Assembly: GCA_038502055.1 (NCBI GenBank)
Contig: JAXRKN010000040.1
Coordinates: forward strand, 1,488,001 to 1,552,000
Length of the DNA stretch: 64,000 nt
Direction of reading: 5' to 3'
Source of the DNA: Tanytarsus gracilentus
Lineage: Eukaryota; Arthropoda; Insecta; Diptera; Chironomidae
Position numbers and translations under genes: made by a program. Positions 38,032 to 49,856 of the stretch are shown in pieces. The notes under the pieces were generated by a model. The model ran no database searches, had not been told where the DNA came from, and worked only from the letters and a program-made list of their open reading frames with translations. Positions within the stretch are counted from its first letter, which is position 1. Each line of letters starts with the position of its first letter.

Positions 38032-40406
38032 GATTTTCTGCCTCGCCTAGGTCCTCGCCTGAGGACCAGCCACCGCGTAAACGCTCGAAAAGAACGTCGG
38101 TGTTAGAGGAATCGTCACAGCAATCTAAATTTTCGTCATTGTTAAACTCGCAACCGAATATAGCATCGTCAACTAATTCTAATTCTCAAACGACTTCCCA
38201 GCAACAATTCTATCTGCTTGATATGCTCGAGGAAAACATGAATGGCTCATCATCCTCCTCGTCAGCGACATCAGCAAACTTCGACATGAATGGACATCGA
38301 ATGGCACCAGGTAAACTAAATGAAAATTATTTATTTAACAATTTCTCATGCTCTAGATTTTTTAAGGTAACAATACAGTGAGTGATCAATCAACTTCAAT
38401 GGTTGGAGCTTCCAATGGAACCTCATCAAATAACTGTGGAAGTGGAGGCGATTACGCTTCAAACAATGGACACAATAACAATCATGAAGAATATTCCAAC
38501 AATAACCAGCAAGAACAGCAGCAGCAACAGAATCAAAGTATTCAATTAGATGAGACAAATCGTGACATTGTGCGCTTGATTGGTCAGCACTTAAAGTTAA
38601 TTGGCTTAGATCGAACAGCACAAATGCTGATGCAAGAATCAGGTAAATTTTAATAAAATCCCTTCATTTTTTCATGCTAAAAGTTAATGATTTTTTTAAG
38701 GTTGTATACTTGAGCATCCAGCGGCAACAAAGTTTCGCGAACATGTGCTTCGTGGTGATTGGCAAAAGGCAGATCAGGATTTGCAGCAATTGCAGAGTAT
38801 TGTCGAGAGTGAAAAGCTATCTAAGCATAATTTAATTGAGATGAAATTTTTGCTATTGGAACAAAAGTATCTTGAATATTTGGATGACTCGCGACCAATC
38901 GACGCCCTTCACGTCCTCAGAAATGAATTGACGCCGTTGCAGCATAACACACCGAGAGTTCATCAATTATCAAGCTACATGATGTGCACCAATAACGAGG
39001 TAAGTAAAGATTTTATTTTAAAGCATTTATTAAATTAATTAACTCACTATTTTAGGAACTATATCAGCGTGCTAGTTGGGAGGGTAAAAATATCAAGTCA
39101 CGTACACGTTTGATGGATCGTTTGCAATCTTATTTGCCGGCTAGTGTAATGTTGCCACCAAAACGTCTTCGTTCGCTTATGAGACAGGCAGTTGAGCTTC
39201 AAACAGAACGCTGTAGTCATCACGATATGGCGTGGGAAACTTCCGTCGACAATGTCTCGCTTCTTAGTGATCACAACTGTTCCAATAATGCCAATGCTTT
39301 TCCCATGTTTCCCGTTCAGGTATTAAAATTATAACATTAAAAAATAATAAATTAATCGTTTATTTCTTGCTCAGGTGCTCAACGAGCACTCCGACGAAGT
39401 TTGGTATTGCAAATTTTCTCCCAATGGTCTCAAGTTAGCGACAGGCTCGAAAGATACTTATGTCATAATTTGGGATGTTGATCCTGAGAAGCATCAGCTC
39501 AAGCAGCGTAAATCATTCGAGTGTCACAATACGGGAGTGTCGTTTGTCACATGGTCTCCCGATTCCAAATATCTCATTGTAGGCGGAACAGAGGAATCAT
39601 CTGAGTTGCTTATTTTTAATATAGAAGAACTAAAGCTCCATTCAAAGGTGTCACATTCAAATGACGAGTCACTCACATGTGCAGCTTTCTCACCCGACGG
39701 TACACGCTTCGTTACGGGCGGTATTCGTGGACAATTCTACTTGTGTGATCTTGAAGGCACAATCCTCAACAATTGGGATGGTGTGCGAGTCAATTCCCTC
39801 GCTTTTCTCAGTGACAATCAAACTGTTCTCGCTGCCGACACACATTATCGTATTCGTAGCTACTGCTTCGAGACTCGTAATGACTACAATGTGATTCAAG
39901 AGCAACATCCGATCATGACATTTACCGTGAATTCAACCGATCGCTTGGCATTGCTTAATATCTCATCGCAGGGACTTCATCTGTGGGACTTGCAAGATAA
40001 GTGTCTGATAAGAACTTATCAGGGAGTTACGCAAGGAACTTACACAATCTACTCGTGCTTTGGCGGTGTGAATGAGAGCTTTATTGCAAGCGGAAGTGAG
40101 GATAACACTGTCTATATTTGGCATGTGCGACGTGAAGAGCCACTTGCAACACTCACAGGACACACACGCACTGTCAATTGTGTCTCGTGGAATCCCGTTT
40201 TTCACAATATGCTGGCATCATGCAGTGACGATGGCACCGTTAGAATTTGGGGACCAAAGCCATCTGCAAATGGCGCCAATGGCAGTGGCTATCTATCAAT
40301 ATCCGGTTCAACTTCATCAACACCTGCAACTTCTTCTTCATCATCGCTCAACCATCATGATGATCATATGGGAAATTCAAATAATGATTGGAATATTATT
40401 TCGTAG
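38032..40406 (+). CDS. WDR26: WDR26 homologue, GID/CTLH ubiquitin ligase subunit (5' end uncertain)
   Basis: WD40 scaffold that recruits substrates to the GID/CTLH E3 ubiquitin ligase (yeast Gid7 counterpart). Exons 38032-38310, 38367-38642, 38701-38999, 39056-39319 and 39375-40406 join in phase, about 715 aa as seen. The N-terminal 180 residues are Ser/Asn/Gln-rich with a basic cluster RKRSKR, then LisH (RDIVRLIGQHLKLIGLDRTAQMLMQE), CTLH (EHVLRGDWQKADQDL to about WEGKN), then a WD40 propeller from the last exon (ATGSKDTYVIIWDVD, ASGSEDNTVYIWHV, ASCSDDGTVRIWG). The sequence order and motifs match vertebrate WDR26 closely. The 5' end is open: an in-frame stop lies just upstream of the acceptor at about 38031 and the first in-frame ATG is at 38223. 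Either an upstream exon supplies the start (phase 1 junction) or translation begins at 38223. The basic cluster upstream of 38223 favours the former. Confidence 0.93.
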
Positions 40407-41948
40407 AATTAAATTTCATCTTTATGCGCGTGGCTTAATTCATTTTGATACAACTTTAGAATATTATATTTTTTCGTTGCACCAAAATTATATATGAGGT
40501 GATCAGCTCTTAAAGTAGATTGTGTACGGCGCATAAAGAAATCAAAAATTCATTTCAAAGAAAGAACCCTCATAAATATAAATATGTTCACGATTATAAG
40601 GATTATCAAAATTTATAAAAATGTCAAAACTTTTTTTAAAAAGCCCGTTAAATTTTTTTTCGCAAATTTAAGTTGACATTTTAGACTTGATCAGACAAAT
40701 TAAATACAAACTGAATCAGCAATTATTATTTTGGGTTTCAAAAAAAATCTTTGAAAAATGAACAAACCCACCGTCGTGTTTGGGTGATCTCGCGATAATT
40801 TATTTTTTTACCGCATGTACTATCGGAATCAACACGCATACAATGAATCGACGCAATATATATTACAAAAGTGAACCTTTGAAAGAACTCAACTTTGTTA
40901 AAGCACACCAAAATGCCATCCCTATTTTTCATTAAAAAACAACATTTTTTCTGAAAGAAGAACTAAAGACTGAAAGTCGATGATGTTGGCACTACTATAA
41001 TAACAAGAGTTTCAACAAAAAAAAAGTTTATTGTGATCTAATAAAAAACGCCATCAAATAAAAATTGAGAAAAATGGATGAGAGAAAAGTGAAGGGAAAT
41101 GCATATAAAGAGAAAAAAATGAGCCAAGAAGAGATGACGAAAAAATTCAATGACAAATACAATATTTGTGACGAGACGAAGAAAACGTTGAAAATTAATT
41201 TAGTAAATAAATTGAATTGAAAAAATTTTTTATGATGAAGATGATGATGATGATATAAAAAGAATCATGTTTTAATATTTAAGATACATATTTTATTTTA
41301 GTAGATTTTAAGCTTCCTTCCCACTCTCAATGGATTCATTTTTTTTAAATAAATTTTATGTGACTTGAAAATTGCTATAAAATCCCTTTCACCCACTCGA
41401 GGAAAAGCTTTTCGCCTCAAAACGCCTAGTTTCAATTAACGATCATCATCATGTGCTAATTTTAATTCACACATCGTCCGCACCCACAAAAACCTCTTAA
41501 TTTAATTAACAAAAGAAATCGCAATAACAATTTTTATTATCATTGCAAAATGTTGATAAGCAAATGAGAAAATTTGCTAACAAACAATTGAAGAAAATTT
41601 AGGTTAAGGAAAAATTTCTTTTCACAAAATAATGATTATCATTTTTATATTATGTATGAATAAAAAATAATATCTATATATATTATAAAATGATGACGAA
41701 GAAGTAATATTTGCGTAAATAAATTTGATGAGAAGAAAAGTTGAAAAATATAACATTAATAGGAGTTAAAATTAATTTTTGTCTCTTTAATGAAGCAAGT
41801 AAATAAAAAAGTGGAAAAATGAAATGGAAAAAAAAATATTTAAAATGCATTTTCAACAATAAAAATTTTCAGGTCGCAGCATGGCTGATTGAGAAAAACA
41901 ATATGGTAAAAATCGTTTTTATTATTTTTTGTACCGTTACTTTAGAAC
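40407..41948. other. WDR26 3' UTR and intergenic DNA
   Basis: AT-rich. Contains a possible polyadenylation signal AATAAA near 41,040 for WDR26 on the plus strand. No gene seen. The end of this stretch would be the 3' UTR of the minus-strand peptide gene that stops at 41949. Confidence 0.5.
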
Positions 41949-42258
41949 TTAGTTCCTTCCGCGACGTTCATCTCGGTTTTCTTGTCTATTTTCTTGCCGT
42001 TCTTGTCTATTTTCTTGCCTATTTTCTTGCCTTTCGTTAGCTCGATTGTTGCCATCACGTCCTCTGTTATTTTCACGTTCTTTCGATGATTCCCTCGAGT
42101 TGCTTCGTTCACGAGATCGACTGTCCTTCCTCATTTCTAATTTATTTTTAAAAAAATTCCAAGTTTTACAAATTATTTAAGTTCTAATTACCAACAGAAT
42201 TGACTGCAACAAATAAAATCAAAAAAGTGACAAATAAAATTAAAGTTAATTTTCCCAT
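41949..42258 (-). CDS. Small secreted Arg/Glu/Asn/Gln-rich repeat peptide
   Basis: Two exons on the minus strand: 42258-42192 and 42136-41949, joined in phase across a 55-bp intron (donor GTAATT, acceptor TTAG), giving 84 aa. Exon 1 is almost exactly a signal peptide: MGKLTLILFVTFLILFVAVNSV, i.e. one Lys then a long hydrophobic core, with cleavage expected near the exon end. The mature part has no Cys and is extremely hydrophilic: SRSRER and SRESSKERE, then a five-residue quasi-repeat built on RQENR (ERQENRQENRQERQENRQEN). Arg and Glu nearly balance. A good TATA box sits about 50 bp upstream. No family recognised; a disordered secreted peptide (saliva, silk, cuticle or egg-coat component) is possible but the sequence does not say which. 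The signal peptide, phase match and promoter together argue that it is real. Confidence 0.72.
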
Positions 42259-42279
42259 TTTTGAGCTTCCAAAACAGTT

Positions 42280-42315
42280 CTGATCAACAAAAAATTTTCA
42301 GTTCCTCTTTATATA
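42280..42315 (-). promoter_or_regulatory. TATA box and initiator of the small secreted peptide gene
   Basis: On the minus strand TATATAAAG lies at 42315-42307. An initiator-like GATCAG follows at 42285-42280, placing +1 about 30-34 bp downstream of the TATA and about 23 bp before the ATG at 42258. TATA promoters are typical of tissue-restricted insect genes; the neighbouring housekeeping genes show none. Confidence 0.6.
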
Positions 42316-42538
42316 CTCTGACAATCTCTTAGATCAATATTATTCAGTCATTATGTCATTATTGGCTTTAACAGTTTTCTCATTACCATAAAGTTTTGTT
42401 TAAAACTTCAATCATCACTGAAAAATAAAATTTTGGACTCTGGAATATATCAAAGAATGATTCTAGTTGTGTTTAAAACTGTATTAATTCGTAAAAAAAT
42501 TATTAGTGAGATTTTACTTGTTGTTCATATTATGGTGA

Positions 42539-43913
42539 CTAGTTCTTAATATCGTCGGCTACGTTATCGCCATTATTTGAAGTCGTTTCATCGTTTGGTG
42601 GAACATTTTGGCCATTTCTATCTTTGCTACTGTCAGATTTTTCTCCTCGCATACGCTGTTGAGCATAATAGTATGCTTTCATGACAGATTTAGGTGCAAT
42701 GTTGTAGAGTGGATGTGTGGGAAGAACCTCATTGTCGGAAGTTCCTATAACAATGGGCTGTTTTGCCGAGTTAAAATTCTGTGCAATTGAGAGACCACTG
42801 AGAGTGTAACAGGTGTGATATAAATCTTCAGGTTTTCCAGGCTTATCGATAAGTCCGCCGTTCGGTTTTTGGCAACAAATTAGGATGTACTCTTGTAATG
42901 CCTCTCGGTTAAAAAGAAGTTCATTAATATTTATCGTAAAGCCATCCTTGCAGGTTTCTTTTTCAATCAGCATTTGAGTGACTTGCACGAGAGATCCTTG
43001 CCAAAATGAGTAGCAGCCGTCCACTAGTTTGTTTGTGCGTCCTTGAAATCCACCCTCATACTTCATTTGCCGATTAACAGCCCATCTTAAAAGAGTTCTC
43101 AAATTAACAGTCGAAGTAGTGCCGAGAAGTGCTAAGGCTGCGGCCGCACAAAACGAGTAACCTCCGTGAGCTTCTAAATTGGGTGTCCCACCAAAACCGC
43201 CCTCATACGTTTGACACTTAGCTATCCAATCGGCGGTACCCTCAAAGAGTGGATCGTCTGGCTGAATGCCACAAAGTCTTGCAGCAGTTATGGCACAGTA
43301 AGCACCTCTGACATCAATCTCTCCATCGACATGCATCCTAAATGCTCCATTTGGCTCACGAACACTCCATAAAAAACATTTTAAGCCCGCCATATCAATT
43401 GCCTCGAATGCATCTTCAGTTTCAACGAGACAGAGACTTAGCGTGGCGGCATATGTAGGAGCCAAATGCGGAAACTGCTGTGGACCACCGCCAAAGCCTC
43501 CCGTAACGTATTGACACTGCTTAAGAAAATGAACGACGTCCTCGAGAATTTCATCGGAGAATTTAAAGCCGAGTAAGTGAGCTGATTGTAAGATCCAATA
43601 AACAAGCCATGGTCGTGATGCGTCGAGGCACTCATATCCAGTCGAGAGATGTCTAAGTGTTCGCTCAATAAAGCGTATATGCTGTTTCCGATAGAAGTAG
43701 GGTAGTTTCGGATCCATGCTCGACAATTGTTCGAAGCGATCGAAGCATTTTTCTATGATATTTTCAACTTTTATCTGAAAAATTTAAAGAATAAAATTTG
43801 CGAATGTAAAAAAGATGAGATTTTACTTGATCGTTCGATGTCGTCGTTATTATTCCTTCATCATCAAACTTATCTCGTTTGAGTTCACTGAAATTTCTCG
43901 TCTGTCCTTCCAT
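42539..43913 (-). CDS. Fntb: Protein farnesyltransferase subunit beta
   Basis: Catalytic subunit that, with the alpha subunit, attaches farnesyl to the Cys of C-terminal CaaX motifs (Ras, lamins and others) in the cytosol. Exons 43913-43827 (29 codons, MEGQTRNFSELK...) and 43774-42539 join in phase 0, giving 440 aa, the usual family length. The body is the alpha-alpha barrel of prenyltransferase repeats (GGFGGGPQQFPHLAPTYAA, NGAFRMHVDGEIDVRGAYCA, GGFGGTPNLEAHGGYSFCA, GGFQGRTNKLVDGCYSFWQ, NGGLIDKPGKPEDLYHTCY). The zinc ligands are present: Asp and Cys of DGCYSF and His of DLYHTC. The Arg of DVRGAY and the Tyr-Ser-Phe motifs that line the diphosphate and lipid pocket are also intact. The tail after about residue 405 is a polar, disordered extension. 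Its start codon faces that of Max 244 bp away. Confidence 0.97.
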
Positions 43914-44157
43914 ATTTTTGTTAATTTTCTTGAATATTAATTATTTTCTCTAAAGTATGTCAAAAGAAATTTATATAAGCCGCGCATTAAAAAAAAAGTT
44001 TCAAGGGGCCGATCAAGTCGAGGAAAAAGTTGAGTAAAAAGCTCTTTTTTAATAGATTAAAAGTTGGAGGTTGTTTTTTTGTTTCCAAACAATTTTTGCC
44101 TAAAAGCCACGAAAACTCAATTTCCAAATGAAATATTACGAAGAAAACAGTGCAGCG
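43914..44157. promoter_or_regulatory. Shared upstream region of farnesyltransferase beta and Max
   Basis: Only 244 bp separate the two divergent start codons, so both 5' UTRs and core promoters must lie here. No canonical TATA/initiator pair stands out for either gene, and I saw no CACGTG E-box. Confidence 0.5.
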
Positions 44158-45055
44158 ATGAGTGAGGACGATAATCTCGATGTCGAAAGCGATGTGAGTG
44201 TATTTTCTATCGAGTTTTAGGAAATTTTCGCCAAAAAATTTGTCCAATACAAAATATTTCCATTTTTTGTTTCCTATAAAAATGAAATGAAAAAAAAATA
44301 TGTCTCGAATTTTTTTTTAAAACAATTCTGAAATATTTTAATATCTTTCGAATGTAGGATGATGAATTAGGCGATAAATCCCGCAATTCAAATAATCAAT
44401 ATTTTACTCAGGTATTAAGTTAATCCCTTCAAATACCGATGGATGTTAATCACGTTGTATTTCTTTATTTCTCGCAGGCGGAAAAGCGTGCTCATCACAA
44501 TGCATTGGAACGAAAGCGTCGCGATGTAAGTCCAGCGATTAAATTTTCATCATCCTTCTGATTATTAATGTGATTTTAAATTACAGCACATCAAGGATAG
44601 TTTCACCTCATTGCGTGACTCGGTTCCGTCATTGCAAGGCGAAAAGGTGGTTGTCAGTACCTCAATTACCTTTGCCTCTATAAGTTTAACATAATAATTT
44701 TTGCCCCCAACATATAGGCGAGTCGTGCTCAGATCTTGAAGAAAGCTGCCGAATATATTCAGTTTATGCGACGCAAAAACAACTCGCACCAACAAGACAT
44801 TGAAGATTTGAAGCGACAAAATCATTTATTGGAACAACAGAGTGAGTTTGAATGAATTGGAAATTTTGAATTTAATTTACCTCATTATTTTTAGTTCGCA
44901 CCTTGGAGCGGGCACGAACCAGTGGAAATTTTAGCGGTGAAGCTGCTGAGTTGGCCATCGAGAACATAAAGTCAGACATAAGTTCACATGAAAGCTCCGA
45001 TGAGAATGAGGAGAACGAGAGAGGCGGTAAACGCATGAAAACTAATGCTTACTAA
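44158..45055 (+). CDS. Max: Max, bHLH-zipper partner of Myc
   Basis: DNA-binding dimer partner of Myc, Mnt and Mad-type proteins at CACGTG E-boxes. Six exons: 44158-44193, 44358-44411, 44478-44525, 44587-44646, 44718-44841 and 44895-45055, about 160 aa. MSEDDNLDVESD matches the conserved acidic N-terminus; then the basic region KRAHHNALERKRRD, helix 1 HIKDSFTSLRDSVPSLQGEK, helix 2 ASRAQILKKAAEYIQFMRRK and the zipper DIEDLKRQNHLLEQQIRTLERA. The His, Glu and Arg residues that contact the E-box are intact. A Ser/Glu-rich tail ends in a basic GGKRMKTNAY. An in-frame ATG at 44128 would add 10 residues; I chose 44158 because family proteins begin MSD/MSE. The donor after exon 4 (AAG|GTGGTT) is weak, in the loop of the bHLH. 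Confidence 0.96.
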
Positions 45056-45408
45056 ATGTGATTATGACCCCTCCTGATGACCATTTTGAGATGAGAGAAT
45101 CTACATAAGGACATGCAAATAATAATAATTATTTTATAGCTTTTTTTCTAACAACCCTCTTTCACAAAAACCCTGAGTACATAAACGAAAGTAACCACAG
45201 AACAATCTGTGCGCAAACACAATTAAATATAATATACATTTATGGTTTTTCAGACACGAAATTTTTTCAAAAATTATAGAAATTGTCTCCAACAAAAAAA
45301 TTAACTATAGAACTTAAAACTTGATTGAAAGAAATGATGTATTAGAAATTAAGAAATATGGAGTATAATAAATGTAAAAAGATTTAATGAAATTTAGAGA
45401 TTTATTCA
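45056..45408. other. Convergent 3' region between Max and PAK1IP1
   Basis: A 353-bp AT-rich stretch holding the 3' UTRs of the two convergent genes. An AATAAA-type signal for Max lies near 45,367. No other gene seen. Confidence 0.6.
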
Positions 45409-46666
45409 TTAACAATCTTCTTCGACAAATCCATTGCTCAATCTTAGACTCGATCTGCTCTTCTTTTTCTTTTTGGCCGATACACTTTTATTCGGTGTAT
45501 TGAGTGATGGCCGTTTCTTATTAATTTTCTTCTTTGCACTCGACGTTTTCTTCTCATCGTCATCGTCGTCAATTTCAACAATTACTGATCCTGCCGTTTT
45601 ATACTGTGACTTAATTTCTGTCTTTTTAAGTTCCTCCTGTTGCTCGTCCTTTATCTCATCTTTTACGAGACCCGCTTTCGCCAAGTCAATAATGTCTAAG
45701 CAAATTAACCGACAGCCAACTTCAATTCCACAAATCATGTCAATTTCAACTTTGTCTCCAACAATAACTTTCCAAACATTTAGTTCGCCACTGCTCGAGG
45801 CGGTCACAAGAAATCCATCTAGATACTTCATCGCTTTCACTCGATTTTCGTAAATTTCACAGACAGTTGCCTCTTCTCCTTCATCCTCCCAGTTGAAAAA
45901 TAAAAGTTTTCCACTCTCCATTCCAACCAGTATGTCACTTTCAGAGATCCAGCAGATTGCTGTCGGTCGATTTTCGCATTTTTTAGTGGCCACAACTTCA
46001 GCCTGCTCTGTACTCCATATTTCAACGCTATCCTTGCCGGATAGTACAAAATATTCTCCGCTTGGAGACCAGTGAACTGAGTCTATGATATTTCCCAACG
46101 TCTTATTCTTGAGACTCGTTGCAAACGCCTGTCTTCCATTGATCAGATTCCAAGTGCGTAGAATTAAATCGCCGCCAATTGAAAGTGCCAGTTTGCCGGA
46201 GGGATGAACACTAATGAAATTTACAGACGCTCCCTTGTGAGCTTTCGCAAAGACTTTGTCAACCTTCCAGTTTGATGTTTTAATAAATGCAATTTTACCA
46301 TCGGAACCACCCGAAATGAGATAACTTCCGCAAGGCGTAAATTCAAGCGCGTTCACAGTCCCATCGTGGACATATAAATCTTCGATTTCGAGTCGTTTTT
46401 CGAGATCATAGAGGCATATTCTGTCATCGGCACCACCACTCGCGACTAACTTTCCATTGGAACTAACTGATCTGATTGAGCCCGTATGAGAATGCGTTGA
46501 AAATGATTGATATAAATCGTACTTTCGATCATTCTGGAATTATTTGCGTTTACAATTGAAAGTAACAGATTTAGATAATTATGCTTACACTTCTCGATGG
46601 TCTTATTCGATAGCCGAGTAGGAACTCTTCATATGTTCCAATAATTATTTCCAAATTTAATGCCAT
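45409..46666 (-). CDS. PAK1IP1: PAK1IP1/Mak11-like WD40 protein
   Basis: WD40 protein of the nucleolus; the yeast counterpart Mak11 acts in 60S ribosomal subunit assembly, and the vertebrate protein also binds and restrains PAK1. Exons 46666-46589 (26 codons) and 46533-45409 join in phase 0 (donor GTAAGC), 400 aa. The propeller begins near residue 40 and holds repeats including SVSSNGKLVASGGADDRICLYDL, FTPCGSYLISGGSDGKIAFI, VHPSGKLALSIGGDLILRTWNL, WSPSGEYFVLSGKDSVEIW and FLVTASSSGELNVWKV. LRTWNLINGRQAF is typical of this subfamily. The C-terminal 80 residues are acidic then strongly basic (DDDDEKK, KKINKKRP, SAKKKKKSRSS), fitting nucleolar targeting. The start faces that of the RhoGAP gene 163 bp away. 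Confidence 0.9.
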
Positions 46667-46829
46667 GTTATTTTTGTTTTGATAAACATGCGGAGGAATT
46701 TTTAATTCGTAGTTGCGAGCCCCCTTTTAAGAGAAACTGCGCTTTCTTGATAAAACTTTTTAACGGTCAAAGAAGCACAAAGTAAACATTGAATTTTTAT
46801 TTAATTTAACGTGAAATAGATGAGGTAAA
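46667..46829. promoter_or_regulatory. Shared upstream region of PAK1IP1 and the RhoGAP gene
   Basis: Only 163 bp separate the two divergent ATGs, so a bidirectional promoter is required. No TATA box for either direction is evident. Confidence 0.5.
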
Positions 46830-49705
46830 ATGTTAATTAGCGAGCTGAATAATAGACGAGAGATTCTCGCGAAAGCTGCCGGTGAATTAAAGGCATTAGG
46901 CGTGAGTGTTCGAGGTGAAAAAAGCAAACAAATTCTCGTAAGTTAAAAAGGTTTAAGTTTAAAAATTTGGAATCCAATTTGATAACGATTTTCCTTCAGA
47001 CAAAACGATCGCTCAACAAAAAGATCTTTAAAGTTCAACTCCATAATCTTGAGCTGGCCGAAGGAATCCTTGCCAATGGTGTTGTTTGTGAAATTCCAAA
47101 ATTTGTATTGCTCGCATGCACAAGGATACAGGACGAAAATAAAACTGAAGGAATCTTTCGAAAGACTGGAAGTATCGTTAAGCAGCAGCAAATTGTAAAG
47201 CATCTAGAGAACGGTGGATCAATTGAGAAGCAGCATCATGTAATTGATATAGCAAACCTCCTTAAAACATTCTTTCGCGATTTACCTTCACCAATTATCC
47301 CACATCCGATCCAAGATGCTCTCATAAATTGTTTAATACGCTGTAATGAGTACGAGCACAAATTAGAAGCGGTTCTAATGACATGTCTCTTCCTTCCGCC
47401 GATTGCTGTCAATACGCTCGCGTACTTTCTTCAGTTTCTCGAAGTAATTACGAAAAATTCCGAAGAGAACTTCATGACGGTCGATAATTTAGTGAGAGTG
47501 TTGACGCCGACAATTATGCCTGGACCCGGAAATGCCAATCAAAAGCGCCTGCAGACGCTCTTTCAAATCATGGAAATGCTCATACATAATGCAAATCTCA
47601 TTGGAGTTGTACCCGATCGAATGATTAGGCGTGAAGATATGATGCCACCGTCGATGACGGATGAGAGGAAGAAGAAAAAGAGGCGTAGTGCTTCACTCAA
47701 TCGAGTTTTTAATGGGTTTCGTAAGGAGATTGCTGTTGTGACAATAATCATAATTTAACGTACTTTTTTTAAAATTATTTTAGGGAAGCGCATTGTGGAG
47801 GCGATTTCAGGATCTTCTGAGAGCTTAGACAAATCGCAAGAAGGCGGTCTCGATGACGATTTGACCGCAATGACTCCGAACGCTACAAAGTCCGCTAAAA
47901 AGCGAAGACTTGAGAAGTTTGATATAAGCGCATTTAGCTCAAAAAAGAAGAAAGATGGTCATCAGATGATGACTTTAACATCTCTACCCGAAATTGACGA
48001 CAGTTGCATGCCATCTGGCTCCACGGCATCACCACATGAAGGCGAAAAAAGGAAGTAAGTTTTATGCTTCACCGACTATTTTATGAACAAATTTTAAACT
48101 TTTCATTTTCTACACAGACAGAGTATTGGCGAAAAGCTGGAGCAGAAAAAAACACCACCGAAAACTCGTCGCTGGAGTCTTGCACGTGAAAATGTGAACA
48201 CAATCACACGTAGTGGCTCGAAGAAACTAATGGAAATTCACACAAATGATCGTGCATTGAAAGAGGACGATTACGTGCGAGTGTCAAAGAGCGAATATGA
48301 AGCCTTCAAGAGTCGCCTCTATACAATCGAAACGAAGCTACACGAGGAATTTCAGACAGTTAAGTTGAATTCCATCAAAGCCGAGATGGTCAGCAAGTCA
48401 AATTTAAATGGATTGGAGGGGGTAGAAAACAAATTTCACAAAACACTACAGGAGGTTGAAAAGTTTGAAAATTCTGATCGAAAAACGGACATTCTTGCAA
48501 AGCGACTCAGTCGAGAACTAAAAATCAGACCTTGTATTGAGAATCCAGTCGTTCGATCGCCTAGTGCTCGCAAAATTGGAAGTCTTCGTCGTAAAAATGC
48601 CTCAAATGTAACACGTCTCTCCCGAGGAAATTCATGGCATGTCAGTTGTAATTTTGACACAGCATCCGCAGCACCATCGACACTATCGATAGAGTCATCG
48701 ACTTTCTATCCTCAGCCTAATTTGAAACGTCTTCGAATGCTCGATTCATCGACGGCAGCACCTGCAGTTAATTTGCCTCAATCGGTTGAAAAGGTCAAGC
48801 CAGAAAAGCCAGCAAGAAGAAAAACTGCCCTAAACTCATTATCAGCTGAAACGTGGACGAATGGTACGGAATTCTTCAAGGATAATGAACCAACTATGCT
48901 GTGTCAAGAGCATGAAGAGGAAGTCTTTAAGACACCCGTTCGAATTAAAAGGCTTCAAGTTAAAGGTAAAATTTAAGAATTTTAAAATTAAATAAAACTG
49001 ATAAATATAATTTACACACAACTAGGCGACATCGAAATCAACAAAACTCCAATGCTGCCACCGCGACTCACAACACCACTCAGCAAAACTCCCATGAGCG
49101 AAAAGAAAACGCCATTGATTAACAAGTCTCTCTTATTGACGTCACTGATGAATGAGGGAAGTGGACGAGAAGCAAGAGCTTCAATAGTACAAATCCGAAA
49201 TCAGAATGCTGGTCAAGTGGCACTCAAGGCAAAATTGTTTGACAATTTGTCGGATAATTTCGTAAAAACTGTTGAACCATCAACTCCGGCTATGAAACTA
49301 CCACGTGTTGTCATTAATAAGAAAATTGAGTCAGTCAAGAGTATGTCAAATACTCCCAACAATGTGCCATCAAACTCCCGCAGTCCTCGTCGTAGTTCTC
49401 GCTCTCCAGGGGGGATCAATCGGCGTCTTCAACTTCGTGCAGTCGCATTAAGCTCTCCGCTGAAAGCAATTAAGGAAAATCGTGCAGGTGGTCGTGATTG
49501 CAAAATTAATTTGCTGAAAAATCCGGAGCTTCTTGCCGAAATTGCATCTCCTCGAAAGTGCGAAAATCGAAAAGTTTTGTCGCACAACAATACACCGAGA
49601 CGCGGTGGGAGTCGAACTCCATCAAGTACTAAAAAACATCGCACTCCAAACGCTGCCAAATCTCCAAGAAGCGCCAAACGTCGGCAACAAATTTTCTTTG
49701 ACTAA
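46830..49705 (+). CDS. RhoGAP54D: RhoGAP protein, ARHGAP11A type
   Basis: GTPase-activating protein for Rho; the vertebrate relative ARHGAP11A (MP-GAP) controls cortical RhoA during division. Exons 46830-46937, 47000-47720, 47784-48054, 48118-48965 and 49026-49705 join in phase, about 875 aa. The RhoGAP domain spans about residues 45-245: the arginine finger is Arg90 in EGIFRKTGS, followed by LLKTFFRDLPSPIIP and NLVRVLTPTIMPGPG. Right after it comes a basic RKKKKRRSASLNRVFNGFRKR segment, which matches the position and style of the KRKRRQS motif after the GAP domain of ARHGAP11A. The remaining 600 residues are basic, Ser/Pro-rich and low in order, with many S/T-P sites (KTP, TPM, SPR) fitting mitotic phosphorylation; the last 100 are very Arg/Lys-rich. 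The orthologue name rests on architecture. Confidence 0.88.
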
Positions 49706-49856
49706 CAGCACTCTCTTAGTTATTTTCGTATATATTACTCTTTCAAGAATATTTTAATAATTTTTGTTTCTGATCATTTTATTATACATATATATATACT
49801 TTTTGCAAACATATATAAGAACAGATGAATAAACATGATGTTATAATTAAAAATTT

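Noticed and set aside
45434..45853. 139-codon plus-strand frame, Ser/Phe rich
   Set aside because: Antisense shadow of the PAK1IP1 coding exon.
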